Shown: positions 43,317 to 52,518 of the stretch, piece by piece
How the letters are laid out: each line of letters opens with the position of its first letter
Position numbering within the stretch: position 1 is the stretch's first letter
Origin: Actinoplanes couchii
GTDB taxonomy: Bacteria; Actinomycetota; Actinomycetes; Mycobacteriales; Micromonosporaceae
Direction: 5' to 3'
Assembly (NCBI RefSeq): GCF_016862075.1
Contig: NZ_BOMG01000012.1
Location: 1 to 62,992 of the forward strand
DNA length: 62,992 nucleotides
The notes under the pieces: model-generated
Seen by the model: only the letters and a program-made list of their open reading frames with translations
Databases searched by the model: none
What the model was told of the DNA's origin: nothing
Made by a program: the position numbers and the translations under genes

Positions 43317-45311
43317 TCAGGAAGTACGGCGGACGTTCTCGCGCCGCTCCGGGCCGGGATGGTCCGGGACGGCGGCCGGGGGCAGGGTGAACGAGAAGGT
43401 CGCGCCCTGCCCCTCCTTGCTCTCCGCCCAGATCTCCCCGCCGTGCCGTTCCACCGCCCGGTGCACGGTGGTCAGCCCGATGCCGGTGCCGGGGAAGTCG
43501 CGGGCGTCGTGCAGCCGGGCGAACGGCCGGAACAGCTGCCCCGCCTGGTCGGACGGGAATCCGGCGCCGTTGTCGCGCACCCAGAACCGGGTGCCGTCGG
43601 TGCTGATCTCGACCGCCGGATCATCGACCTTGCGGGTGAACTTGACCGCGTTGGTGATCAGGTTCTCCAGGACCACCCGGACCAGACCCTCGTCCCCGTC
43701 GGCGACCATGCCCTCGCGTACGGCGAAATCGATCTGCCGGTCCGGATCGCGGGCCGTGACGTCGGCGACCACCTGGCGTGCCGTCGCAGTCATGTCGAAG
43801 GTCTCCCGGCGTAGCTCGCCACGGCTGGCCCGGGCCAGGATGAGCAGCGACTCCACCAGGTCGGCCATCCGCATCGAGGCCGCGTGGATGCGGGTCAGCC
43901 GGTGTTTGGTGGCCTCGCCGAGCGGCTCCTCGATCTCCTCCAGCATGTGCTCGGCGAAGCTGCTGATCACCTGCAGCGGGCCGCGCAGGTCGTGGGACAC
44001 CGAGCCGGAGAACGCCTCCAGCTCCCGGTTGCGCCATTCCAGTTCCTCGACCATCGCGGCCCGGGTCTCGGCGAGCTGCCGGGCGGCCCGTTCCTCGGCG
44101 GCGTCCAGTTCGCGGCGCATCAGCTCCTCGCGGATGCGGCGGGCCTCGTCGTGCGACTGCTTGCGGCGGATCTGGGCGCGCACGTGCACCCGCAGGCCCT
44201 CCGGCACGTCGGCGTCGCGCACGTAGTCGTCGGCGCCGGCCGCCAGCGAGTCCAGCATCCGCTCCTCCGGCCCGGTCATCACCAGCGGCAGATCGCCGGC
44301 CTGGGGTGCGCCCCGAAGCCGCCGGCACTCCGCGGCGGCCCGCTCCGGGTCGTCGCCGAACCCGAGGACGATGCAGTCGACCGGCTGGGCGGCGAGCAGT
44401 TCGACGGTGTCGTCCACGGCGGTGGCCTGCACGATGTCGTAGCCGTCGGCGCGCAGCGGTTCGGCCCAGCGTTCCAGTTCGGCCCGGTCGGCGCCGACGA
44501 TCATCACCTTGCCCGGCCCGTGCAGACCGCCGATCGCCTCGATCGGCAGCTGTTCGGCGCTCTGCCGCAGCACCACCGCCAGTTTCGCCAGCACCACCGC
44601 CATGTCCTGCTGCTTGCGGACGAACGCGTCGGCCCCGGCGTCGAGCATCTGCATCTCGGTGGCGTAGTCGTCGGCGGCCGTCATCAGCAGGCACGGGGTG
44701 TCGCGCAGCGCCGGGTCGAGGCGGATCCGGCGGATCACGGTGGCGCCGTCGACGACGGGCATCACCCCGTCCACGATGATCGCGTTGGGCCGGCGGTCGG
44801 CGGCCATCCGCAGCCCCTCCTCGCCGCCGGTCGCGGTCAGCACCGCGTAGCCCTCGGGTTCCAGCAGCTCGCGCAGCTGCTCCCGGAAGGTGACGCTGTC
44901 GTCGATGACGAGGATGGTGGTGAGCCCGGTGTCCCGGTCCGGGGCCTCGCCGAGCAGTTGCCGGGTCCGGGCCACCACATAACCCGCGTCGTACGGTTTC
45001 CCCACGTACTCGTCCGCGCCGGTGCGCAGTCCGGCGAGCCGGTCGGACACCTCGCTCTCGCTGGACAGCAGCATGGTGATCACCCCGTCCCGGCCGGGGG
45101 TGTGCCGCAACTCGGTGAGCAGTTCCAGGCCGTCGGCGTCGGGCAGCAGCACGTCCAGCACGGCCGCGTCGAAGGGTTTCGCCGCGAACGCCGACCGGGC
45201 CTCGGCCCCGGTGGCGCAGAGGATGGTGGCGAACCCGTCGTCGGAGAACGCCTCGTGCAGGTCCATCCGCACGGTCAGGCTGTCGTCGACGATCAGCACG
45301 GTCGGCGTCAT
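43317..45311 (-). CDS. Multi-receiver hybrid histidine kinase (REC-REC-pseudoREC-HisKA-HATPase)
   Basis: A 664-residue soluble protein, last gene of the chemosensory operon. Receiver 1 has phosphoacceptor Asp53 (VLDVLLPD) and receiver 2 Asp181 (IIVDGVMP). A third receiver-like domain (about 265-385) has Gly317 in the Asp position (IVLGFGDD), so it cannot be phosphorylated there. A coiled linker leads to HisKA with His440 (GSVSHDLRGPLQVIS) and a HATPase domain (LENLITNAVKFT, DNGAGF, GTGIGLTTV). It overlaps cheB by ATGA (45308-45311). It occupies the place where Wsp systems encode the output cyclase WspR, so CheA may phosphorylate its receivers to set kinase activity. The downstream phosphorelay partner is not in the window. 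Confidence 0.88.
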   Translation of the reverse strand: MTPTVLIVDDSLTVRMDLHEAFSDDGFATILCATGAEARSAFAAKPFDAAVLDVLLPDADGLELLTELRHTPGRDGVITMLLSSESEVSDRLAGLRTGADEYVGKPYDAGYVVARTRQLLGEAPDRDTGLTTILVIDDSVTFREQLRELLEPEGYAVLTATGGEEGLRMAADRRPNAIIVDGVMPVVDGATVIRRIRLDPALRDTPCLLMTAADDYATEMQMLDAGADAFVRKQQDMAVVLAKLAVVLRQSAEQLPIEAIGGLHGPGKVMIVGADRAELERWAEPLRADGYDIVQATAVDDTVELLAAQPVDCIVLGFGDDPERAAAECRRLRGAPQAGDLPLVMTGPEERMLDSLAAGADDYVRDADVPEGLRVHVRAQIRRKQSHDEARRIREELMRRELDAAEERAARQLAETRAAMVEELEWRNRELEAFSGSVSHDLRGPLQVISSFAEHMLEEIEEPLGEATKHRLTRIHAASMRMADLVESLLILARASRGELRRETFDMTATARQVVADVTARDPDRQIDFAVREGMVADGDEGLVRVVLENLITNAVKFTRKVDDPAVEISTDGTRFWVRDNGAGFPSDQAGQLFRPFARLHDARDFPGTGIGLTTVHRAVERHGGEIWAESKEGQGATFSFTLPPAAVPDHPGPERRENVRRTS

Positions 45312-46381
45312 CGGTGGACCGCCGAGGCCAGCTCGGCGACCCGAGCGGCGATCCGGGCCGGCGGGAGCACGTGCTGGGCGGCGCCGATCAGCGCGGCCTC
45401 CCGGGGCATGCCGTAGACGGTGCAGCTCCCCTCGTCCTGGGCGAAGGTGACCGCGCCCCGGTTGCGCATCTGCAGCAGACCGGCGGCCCCGTCCCGGCCC
45501 ATCCCGGTGAGCAGGCAGCCGATCGCGGCCGCGCCGAACTCGTCGGCGACCGATTCGAACAGCACGTCCACCGACGGCCGGCAGGAGTGCCGCTGCGGGC
45601 CGTCGCTGAGCCGCAGCAGCTTGTCCCGGACGAAGACGTGCCGGTCCGGCGGCGCGAGCAGGACCTGCCCGGCGACCCGGCTGACCGGGGTGCCGTCGGT
45701 GGCGTAGCGGACGTCGCGGCCGCACTGCCCGCCCAGCCAGTCGGAGAACGCCACCGCGAACTGCTCGCTGGTCGCGATGTGCTGCACGATCAGCACCGGG
45801 GTGGGGAACGACGACGGCAGCGAGCACAGCAGCTCGGTGAGCGCGCCGGGGCCGCCGGTGGAGGCGCCGACCGCGACCACCGACACGCCGGTGAGGGCCG
45901 GGATCGGCACCGGCGGCGGCGTCGGAGTGGCCGGAACGGACGGGGCCGCCGTGGTGGTGGATCGCCGGGCCCGGGTGTGGGTGATCACCCGGATCCGGGA
46001 CACCACCCGCAGCGACGTACGCAGCCGCGAGGCCCAGTCGGCGTCCGAGTCGTCGCCGCGCGGTTTCTCCATCACGTCCACCGCCCCGGCGGCCAGCGCG
46101 TTGTACGTGCTGAACAGCTCCTGCCGGTCTGCCGACGACACCACCAGGATCGGGGTCGGGTGGCTGGCCATGATCTGCTCGGTGGCCTCCAGGCCGCTGA
46201 TCCCGGGCAGCATCATGTCCATGGTGATCACGTCGGGGCGCAGCCGGGCGGTCATCTGCACGGCCCGTTCCCCGTCCATCGCCTCGCCGACGATCTCCAG
46301 CTGCGGGTCCGGGGCGAGCGCCTCCCGCAGGTGGTGCCGCATGGTGGACGAGTCCTCGACGATCAGCACCCGGGTCGTCAT
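45308..46381 (-). CDS. cheB: CheB methylesterase
   Basis: A 357-residue CheB with a receiver (Asp55 in ITMDMMLPG), a Pro/Thr linker (about 140-162) and a C-terminal methylesterase domain with Ser174 (VGASTGGPGA), His201 (IVQHIATSEQF) and Asp297 (TGMGRDGAAG). It removes methyl esters from receptor glutamates and is activated by phosphorylation from CheA. It overlaps cheA and the hybrid kinase gene by four bases each. Confidence 0.94.
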   Translation of the reverse strand: MTTRVLIVEDSSTMRHHLREALAPDPQLEIVGEAMDGERAVQMTARLRPDVITMDMMLPGISGLEATEQIMASHPTPILVVSSADRQELFSTYNALAAGAVDVMEKPRGDDSDADWASRLRTSLRVVSRIRVITHTRARRSTTTAAPSVPATPTPPPVPIPALTGVSVVAVGASTGGPGALTELLCSLPSSFPTPVLIVQHIATSEQFAVAFSDWLGGQCGRDVRYATDGTPVSRVAGQVLLAPPDRHVFVRDKLLRLSDGPQRHSCRPSVDVLFESVADEFGAAAIGCLLTGMGRDGAAGLLQMRNRGAVTFAQDEGSCTVYGMPREAALIGAAQHVLPPARIAARVAELASAVHR

Positions 46382-48447
46382 GAGCGGACCACCAATCGCC
46401 GGATGTGACCCAACAGGAGTTCCTGGTCGAATTCGCCCTTGACCACGTACGCGCTGGCCCCGGCGTCCCGTCCGCGGTCCCGGTCGGCGGCGCTGGCCCG
46501 GGAGCTGACCAGGATCGCCGGCACCACGGCCAGCTTGGGGTCGGCCCGGGTCCGTTCGACGAACGTGAAGCCGTCGATGCCGGGCATGTCGATGTCGGTG
46601 AGGAACAGCCCGTACCGCCGGGCCCGGGCCTTCTCCAGGCCCTCCTCGCCGGACGCGGCCAGGTCCACCTCGTAGCCGGCCGACTCCAGGATGCTGCGCT
46701 CCAGCATCCGGGTGGTCAGCGAGTCGTCGACGACCAGGATCGGCAGCGGCGCGGCGACCGTGGCGGCCGCCGGGCGGGCGCCCGCCTGATGGCCGCGGAA
46801 CACCTCGTCGGCCAGGCCCTGCGGGTCCAGCACCAGGCGCGGGTTGCCGTCAGCGTCCACCGACACGCTGCTGACCACCGCCGACGCCGGCGCCAGCTCG
46901 GGCAGCGGGCGGGCCACCAGACCGGACGTGCCGGCCAGCCGGTCCACCCCGATCGCGAACGTGCCGCCGGTGGTGTTGACCACGACCGCGGCGCCGATAC
47001 CGGGCGTGTCCGGGACCGTCGAGCCGGTGTAGAGGGCTTCGGCCAGCGGCAGGAACGGGGCCGCGCTGCCGTCGTAGACGATCCGCCCGGACACCGCCGC
47101 GGCGGCCGCCTCCTCCGGGCTCAGCCGCACACACGCCCGGACCACGTCCAGCGGCAGCGTCGCCACGGTGCCACCGGCCTCCACGTTCAGCCCGGTCATC
47201 GCCAGCAGCGCCAGCGGGAAGATCAGCTCGACGGTGGCGCCCAGGCCGGGCGTGCTGTGCACCTTGACCTCGCCCTGCAGCTGCACGGCCACCTCGCGGA
47301 CCGCGTCCATCCCGATGCCGCGCCCGGACACTTCGGTCACCGCCGGCGCTGTGCTGATCCCGCCGTGCAGGACCAGGCCGAGCAGCGACTCACTGTCCGG
47401 CGGCCCGCTCCCGGCCGCCAACAGACCACGATCTTCTGCGGTACGCCGTAACGCGTCCAGATCGAAACCCCGGCCGTCGTCGATGCACCGGAACATCGCG
47501 AAGCGCCCGCGCCGTTCCACCTCGACGGTGATCGTCCCCTCGGCCGGTTTGCCGGCCGCCACCCGCTCCTGCTCCGGCTCGATGCCGTGCACCACCGCGT
47601 TGCGCACCACGTGCAGGAATCCTCCGCTGACCGGGCCGAGCAGGTGTGCGCCCATCCGGATCCCGGTGCCCCGGGCCTCGAACCGGACCCGTTTGCCCTC
47701 GGCGTCGGCGGCGTCGCGCACGGCCCGCCGCAGCGTGGTGAAGACCGAGCTGACCGGGACCAGCCGCAGCCCTTCGGCACGCGCCCGGACGTCCTCCAGC
47801 TCCCGTTCGATCTGGTCGACCGAGTCGGTGAACCGGCGCCCGGCCGACCCGAGTTCGGCGGCCAGCCGTTCCGCCGCGGCCCGGGTGGCCGCCGCGTTGC
47901 CGCGCCCGACCCGCAGCTGGTCGGCGAGGTTCTCGGCGGACCGGTGCAGCCGTTCGACGGTGGAGCAGCCGACCCGTAGCGGCGCCATCCGGGTGTTGGT
48001 CTCGCCGATCGCGTCCAGCAGCTCGTCCAGGTCGGCGGTGGGGGGTTTGACGACCTCCTCGCGCCGCGGTTCCGGCGCCTTCTCCTGCGCCTTGGCCGGT
48101 TCCACCTTTTTATCGGGAGCAGGAGCGGGTTTCTCCATCACCGTGACACAGGCGGCGATCGCGTCGTTGAGGCGCAGCAGCTCGCGCATCTCCTCGGCGG
48201 CCAGCGGCCCCGCGTCGTCACCCCGGTGCGGGACCAGGATCTCCTCGAACGCGTGTGCGTGGTCGGCGATCTCCTTCTGCTTGACCACCCGGGCCGCGCC
48301 CTTGAGCGTGTGCGCGACCCGCAACAGCATCGCCACCGGTTCCGGGCCGGGCCGCTGGTCCAGGTCGAGCACTCCGGCGCTGATCTGATCGACCAGTTCG
48401 CGCGCCTCGACCCGGAAGTACCGCAGCGGATCCTTGCCCTCGGCCAT
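46378..48447 (-). CDS. cheA: CheA histidine kinase fused to a receiver (CheA-REC)
   Basis: A 689-residue hybrid CheA. The HPt domain has His46 (RVAHTLKGAARVV). A charged linker (KKVEPAKAQEKAPEPRR) follows, then a dimerisation helix pair, an HATPase domain (HVVRNAVVHGIEPE, DDGRGFDL, GRGIGMDAVREV), a CheW-like domain, and a C-terminal receiver with Asp in FLTDIDMPGIDG. No P2 CheY-binding domain is apparent. CheA-REC fusion without a separate CheY is typical of Wsp/alternative-function systems. Its start overlaps the receptor stop by one base. Confidence 0.93.
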   Translation of the reverse strand: MAEGKDPLRYFRVEARELVDQISAGVLDLDQRPGPEPVAMLLRVAHTLKGAARVVKQKEIADHAHAFEEILVPHRGDDAGPLAAEEMRELLRLNDAIAACVTVMEKPAPAPDKKVEPAKAQEKAPEPRREEVVKPPTADLDELLDAIGETNTRMAPLRVGCSTVERLHRSAENLADQLRVGRGNAAATRAAAERLAAELGSAGRRFTDSVDQIERELEDVRARAEGLRLVPVSSVFTTLRRAVRDAADAEGKRVRFEARGTGIRMGAHLLGPVSGGFLHVVRNAVVHGIEPEQERVAAGKPAEGTITVEVERRGRFAMFRCIDDGRGFDLDALRRTAEDRGLLAAGSGPPDSESLLGLVLHGGISTAPAVTEVSGRGIGMDAVREVAVQLQGEVKVHSTPGLGATVELIFPLALLAMTGLNVEAGGTVATLPLDVVRACVRLSPEEAAAAAVSGRIVYDGSAAPFLPLAEALYTGSTVPDTPGIGAAVVVNTTGGTFAIGVDRLAGTSGLVARPLPELAPASAVVSSVSVDADGNPRLVLDPQGLADEVFRGHQAGARPAAATVAAPLPILVVDDSLTTRMLERSILESAGYEVDLAASGEEGLEKARARRYGLFLTDIDMPGIDGFTFVERTRADPKLAVVPAILVSSRASAADRDRGRDAGASAYVVKGEFDQELLLGHIRRLVVRS

Positions 48448-49925
48448 CAGTGGCGTCCGGTGCCGACGAGTTCCAGCAGATCCCCGGAGAGGGTGGAGAG
48501 GTGGGCCGCGGTCTGTTTGGTCTGCACCGCGCTGGCCTCGGTCTCCCGCGACACCCGGGCGGTGTCCGAGACGGCCACGTTGACCTGCTCGACGGCGGTG
48601 GTCTGCTGCTTGGTGGAGAGTTCGATCTCCCGGGTCGCCTCGTTGGTGGTCGACACCAGGTGGGCGATCTCCCGGAACGAGCTGGTGGCCTGGTCGAACT
48701 GCCGGGAACCGGCGTCCACCGCCTTGGCGCCGATCTCGGTGGCCATCACGGTGGTGTTGACCGCGCCGCGGACGTCCTCGATCAGCGCCCGGATCTCCTT
48801 GGCCGACGCCGCGGTCCGGTCGGCGAGCTTGCGGATCTCCTCGGCCACCACCGCGAACCGGCGGCCCCACTCCCCGGCGCCACTGGCCTCGATGGTGGCG
48901 TTGATGGCCAGGATGTTGGTCTGCTCGGCCAGCTCCGACACCAGGTCCACGACCAGGCCGATCTGCTGCGACTTCTCGCCCAGCGCCAGCATGTGCTGCA
49001 CGATCTGGTCGACCTGGGAGCGGATCGCGCTGATCGAGGCTCTGGTCTGGTCGATGGTGGAGTCACCGCTGCGGGCCGCCGACTCGGTCTCCTCGGCGAT
49101 CTTCGACACCCGCTGCGCCGCCTCGGCGATCTGCCGGGAGGTGATCAGCAGCTCGGAGATGGTCGTGGTGATCTCGTTCATCGCGCTGGCCTGGTCCCGG
49201 CCGCCGCTGACCTGCTGGGAGGCGGCCGCCTCCAGCTCGGCCGACGAGCTCTGGATGTGGCCGACCGCGGCGCCCACCTCACGCTTGAGGTCCCGGCTGA
49301 GCCGCCAGGCGACCACCGACGCGCTCATCGTGGTGAGCACACCCAGCACGATGATCACCACGATGGCCTGGGTGGCCCGGCTGGACGCCGCGTCCCGGTC
49401 GGCGGCGACCGTCGTCTGCACCCGGGTGATGAGCGCGGTCAGGGCGGTCTCCAGCTCGATCCGGATCGGGACCACCCGGGTGTCGTTCGTCGCGACGATC
49501 CGGTCGATGTAGTCGGCGCCGGGGTGCTCCTTCCGCTCGGTCATCACCGCGGCGGTCGCCGCCGCGTGCCGGCTGTCGACCTCGGCGATCTCGGCCGCCA
49601 GCCGCTGCGATTCGGCATCGGTGAGGGCGCTCTTCAGCTTGTCCAGCCGGTTCCGGAACGAGGTGTGGTCGTTGTCGGTCAGATTCTCGTTCTCCGCGGT
49701 CGGCTTCAACAGGAAGGCACGGTAGTTGGCGATCCGCGCCTCCAGGGTGCTGCGCAGGTTCTCCGCGCCGGTCAGGTTCGCCGTCGCCGACTCGATCGCC
49801 GCGTCCTTGGAACTCACCACGAGGGCCAGGCCCGTGACCGACGTGATGATGGTGAGCAGGGTCAACAGCACGGTGATTCCGACACCGAAGGCGAGTTTGC
49901 CTCCGAACGTACGTCCGGCCATCAT
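48447..49925 (-). CDS. Chemoreceptor of the Wsp-like operon, no recognisable HAMP
   Basis: A 492-residue methyl-accepting protein. TM1 is at about residues 13-35, a ~150-residue four-helix-bundle sensor domain follows, and TM2 is at about 190-212. The cytoplasmic helix starts directly ([15 protein letters not shown]) with no obvious HAMP. The signalling tip is altered: [20 protein letters not shown] instead of the standard EAARAGE-GRGF. The start at 49925 is set by ATGA with cheW. Being inside the operon, it is the dedicated receptor for this array. Confidence 0.9.
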   Translation of the reverse strand: MMAGRTFGGKLAFGVGITVLLTLLTIITSVTGLALVVSSKDAAIESATANLTGAENLRSTLEARIANYRAFLLKPTAENENLTDNDHTSFRNRLDKLKSALTDAESQRLAAEIAEVDSRHAAATAAVMTERKEHPGADYIDRIVATNDTRVVPIRIELETALTALITRVQTTVAADRDAASSRATQAIVVIIVLGVLTTMSASVVAWRLSRDLKREVGAAVGHIQSSSAELEAAASQQVSGGRDQASAMNEITTTISELLITSRQIAEAAQRVSKIAEETESAARSGDSTIDQTRASISAIRSQVDQIVQHMLALGEKSQQIGLVVDLVSELAEQTNILAINATIEASGAGEWGRRFAVVAEEIRKLADRTAASAKEIRALIEDVRGAVNTTVMATEIGAKAVDAGSRQFDQATSSFREIAHLVSTTNEATREIELSTKQQTTAVEQVNVAVSDTARVSRETEASAVQTKQTAAHLSTLSGDLLELVGTGRH

Positions 49926-50464
49926 CGGATCTCCTCGGGGACGGGCTGGTGTCCGGCCAGCTGGTGGACGAGTGCACGGACAGCCGGCACGTCGATGATC
50001 GGGCGGTCCCCGTCCGGCAACCGGACCAGGCCCTGCAGGCAGCCGTGCTGCCCGTCGTCGTCGGTGGACGCGGTGACCACGTCGCCGAGCGGAACCCGCA
50101 GATGCCGGTCCAGCTCGTGGAACGCCAGCGCCATCGGCGGGGTTCCGGCGGTCAGCAGCAGCCAGCGGGGGCGCTGCCCGATGGTGTGCCCGAGCAGGGC
50201 CGCCAGGTCGTACACCGGCACCACGGTCCCGGCGAAACCCGCCACCCCGAGCAGCGCCCGTACGGTCGTCGGCAGCGCCGTCACCGGCCGGTCCGGGTGC
50301 ACCCCGGAGGCCTGGGACAGGCGCAGCGCGTACGGCCGTCCCCCGGCGCCGACCGCGAGCAGCTCGATGGAGTCGCCGTCCAGGGTGCGGGCCGGCTCGG
50401 CGAACGACCTGTCGAAGTCCGCCCGCAGCTGCTCCACCCGCCCCGCAACGCTGGTGACCCTCAT
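49922..50464 (-). CDS. cheW: CheW-like coupling protein 1
   Basis: A 180-residue CheW. The fold is recognisable from [45 protein letters not shown] and [16 protein letters not shown]. The N-terminal ~40 residues are an extra helix ([17 protein letters not shown]) of a kind seen in Wsp-type CheW (WspD-like) proteins. It couples receptor to CheA. ATG 50464; a longer frame to 50503 is less likely. A 73-base gap separates it from cheR, the only real gap in the operon. Confidence 0.85.
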   Translation of the reverse strand: MRVTSVAGRVEQLRADFDRSFAEPARTLDGDSIELLAVGAGGRPYALRLSQASGVHPDRPVTALPTTVRALLGVAGFAGTVVPVYDLAALLGHTIGQRPRWLLLTAGTPPMALAFHELDRHLRVPLGDVVTASTDDDGQHGCLQGLVRLPDGDRPIIDVPAVRALVHQLAGHQPVPEEIR

Positions 50465-50537
50465 GCCGGCACCTCCGCTGCGCTCCGGTGCCGGCACGAG
50501 CACTCGAACTGTGCTGATGATTCGCTCGCAAGCTCGC

Positions 50538-51917
50538 TCATCGCCGCACCCCGCACGCGTCCAGTTCGGTCCGGCAGAGGGTGGTCAGGGCCAGTCGCCC
50601 GAACCCGCCGCCGAACAGCACGATCCGTTCCTCGGACTCGGACGCCAGCAGTCGCAGTGCCGCCTCGAGATGGTCGGTGGCCCCGCTGCCGTCGCCACGC
50701 CGCCGGGCCAGCAGCCCCATCCGCAGCCGGGGCATCGCGAACTGCGGATCCAGGTACGCGGCCAGCCGGTACTGCCCGGCCGCCTGGTCCGCGCAGTCCA
50801 GCTCGTGGCAGATGCCGAGCAGGTGGTGCGCGTCCGGCTGCGGCCCGCCGACGTCGATCAGCCGGTGCGCGGTGGCCCGGGCCTCGTCGACCCGGCCGAG
50901 CTGGGCCAGCAGCACCCCGCGCAGCAGCACCTCCCGGTCCCCGAGCGCCTCCAGGGCCTCGGCGAACCGGTCGTCGCGCAGCAGCCCGAGCGCCCGCCGG
51001 TAGTCGCCCTCGCCGGGATCCGGCCGGGCCGGGATCGGGGCGGCCGGTGCGGTCCGGGTGACCGGGGCGGGTGCGGGCGGTGGTTCCGGGGCGGGCGCGG
51101 TGACCTGCCGCCGGTAGTAGACGGTGCCGCCGGCGTGGCACACGGTCAGCCCTTCGGGCCGCGACCCCATCGAGTCGGTGTGCCCGAGGAACAGGAATCC
51201 GCCGTCGGCCAGCGCCCGGGTCATCTTCCGGTACAGGTTCGCCCGGACGTCGTCGGTCAGGTACATCAGCAGGTTGCGGCAGAAGATCAGGTCGTACCCG
51301 GCGGCCCGCCACAGCTGCGGGTCCTCGCCTGCCACGTTGTGCTCGACGAACCGGACCGTGGCGGCCACCTTCTCGTCCACCCGGTAACCGTCCGAGGTCT
51401 TCCGGAACCAGCGTTCCCGCATGTCCTCCGGGGTGTCCCGCAGCGACCACGGCGAGTAGTGCGCGGTCCGTGCCTTGGCCAGCATCTGCCGGTTGGCGTC
51501 CACCCCGACCACCGTGACGATCCAGTCGTCGCCGGGTTTCGCCCTCGCGGCCTCGATCGCCAGCGAGTACGCCTCCTCACCCGACGAACAGCCGACCGAG
51601 AAGATCCGCAGCACCCGCTGCCCGGAGCGGGATCCGATCAGCTCCGGCAGCACCCGCTCGCGCAGCGCCCGGAACTGCTCGTCGTGCCGGAAGAAGTAGG
51701 TCTCGGTGATGCTCAGCGCCTGGGCCAGCTCGGCGATCTCGGCGGTCCAGCGCCGCCCGTCCAGCCGGTCCAGGTACTCGCGTTCGCTGAGCCCGTGCGC
51801 CTTGGCCCGGGCGGACAGCACCGTCGCGGTCTGGGTCAGGTCGTTGTCGGCGAACGTCCAGCCGAGCCGCTTCTGCAACAGGTCCCGGAAGCGGGCGAGC
51901 GATTTCGACCCGGTCAT
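50538..51917 (-). CDS. cheR: CheR methyltransferase with C-terminal TPR-like region
   Basis: A 459-residue CheR. The catalytic domain (residues 1-275) has SITETYFFRH, the SAM-binding IFSVGCSSGEEAYSLA at about 105-120 and YDLIFCRNLLMYL. After a Pro/Ala linker (about 285-312) the C-terminal ~145 residues are TPR-like helices (DYRRALGLLRDDRFAEALEAL). The CheR-TPR architecture is that of WspC. It methylates receptor glutamates. It overlaps the second cheW by ATGA (51914-51917). Confidence 0.93.
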   Translation of the reverse strand: MTGSKSLARFRDLLQKRLGWTFADNDLTQTATVLSARAKAHGLSEREYLDRLDGRRWTAEIAELAQALSITETYFFRHDEQFRALRERVLPELIGSRSGQRVLRIFSVGCSSGEEAYSLAIEAARAKPGDDWIVTVVGVDANRQMLAKARTAHYSPWSLRDTPEDMRERWFRKTSDGYRVDEKVAATVRFVEHNVAGEDPQLWRAAGYDLIFCRNLLMYLTDDVRANLYRKMTRALADGGFLFLGHTDSMGSRPEGLTVCHAGGTVYYRRQVTAPAPEPPPAPAPVTRTAPAAPIPARPDPGEGDYRRALGLLRDDRFAEALEALGDREVLLRGVLLAQLGRVDEARATAHRLIDVGGPQPDAHHLLGICHELDCADQAAGQYRLAAYLDPQFAMPRLRMGLLARRRGDGSGATDHLEAALRLLASESEERIVLFGGGFGRLALTTLCRTELDACGVRR

Positions 51918-52405
51918 GACGCGTCCTCCGGCGGGCTGCCGGCCGCCTCCCACACCTCGTCGGGTACCGCCCGGATGCTGCGCAGCAGGATCAGCGGTTC
52001 GGTGCCGATCGTGCCGACCGCCGCGATCAGGGCCTTGGAGGCGCCGGTCAGCAGCGCGGCCGGGCCTTCCGGTGGCTCCACGTGGATCTCCTGGACGCCG
52101 ATCACCGGCCCGGTGGCGCAGACGATCATGCCGCGCCCGGCCTGCACTGCCACGTACCGTTCGATCTCGCCGGTCACCCCGGTGAGCAGCCTGGTCACGT
52201 CGATCACCGGGCTCGGCGCACCGCGCAGAATGGTCAGCCCGCGGACGTAGGGTGGAGTTCCGGCCAGCGGCCGGGTGGCCAGCGGCCGCATCGTCTCGAC
52301 CACCTCATCCAGCGGCAGCCCGCAGTAGAGCGGCCCGGCACGGAAGAGCAGCGCGAGGACTCCCGCGTCCACCGCCTGTGCCACGCTGCCCGGATGCCCC
52401 GCCAC
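51914..52405 (-). CDS. cheW: CheW-like coupling protein 2 (first gene of the operon)
   Basis: A 163-residue CheW-like protein: LLFRAGPLYCGLPLDEVVETMRP (split across strands 1-2), RGLTILRGAPSPVIDVTRLL and GMIVCATGPVIGVQEIHV. GTG 52405 is the start. With CheW1 it gives the two-CheW set of Wsp systems (WspB and WspD). The promoter of the whole 9-kb operon should lie just upstream, between here and the terminator at 52457-52501. Confidence 0.85.
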   Translation of the reverse strand: MAGHPGSVAQAVDAGVLALLFRAGPLYCGLPLDEVVETMRPLATRPLAGTPPYVRGLTILRGAPSPVIDVTRLLTGVTGEIERYVAVQAGRGMIVCATGPVIGVQEIHVEPPEGPAALLTGASKALIAAVGTIGTEPLILLRSIRAVPDEVWEAAGSPPEDAS

Positions 52406-52456
52406 GGCCTCAGGCTAGTCACCGTTTTGCGAGCTTCGCTCGCTTTCGGGGCATCC

Positions 52457-52501
52457 GGCCGGTCCGGGCTCGCGGCTGCCCTCCACGAGCCCGGACCGGC
52501 C
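52457..52501. terminator. Terminator between the acyltransferase and the chemosensory operon
   Basis: A perfect 16-bp stem (52457-52472 with 52486-52501, GGCCGGTCCGGG...) with a 13-nt loop; TCTTTT follows on the plus strand. On the minus strand it lies 18 bases after the acyltransferase stop. Confidence 0.8.
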
Positions 52502-52518
52502 TCTTTTCGAGGGGCGTA

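Noticed and set aside
48450..52250. 1266-codon plus-strand open frame
   Set aside because: It lies opposite five chemosensory genes with intact catalytic motifs; composition is that of a shadow frame.
43317..52405. Flagellar chemotaxis operon
   Set aside because: There is no cheY, cheC/D/Z or flagellar gene, and CheA-REC with CheR-TPR indicates an alternative-function class.
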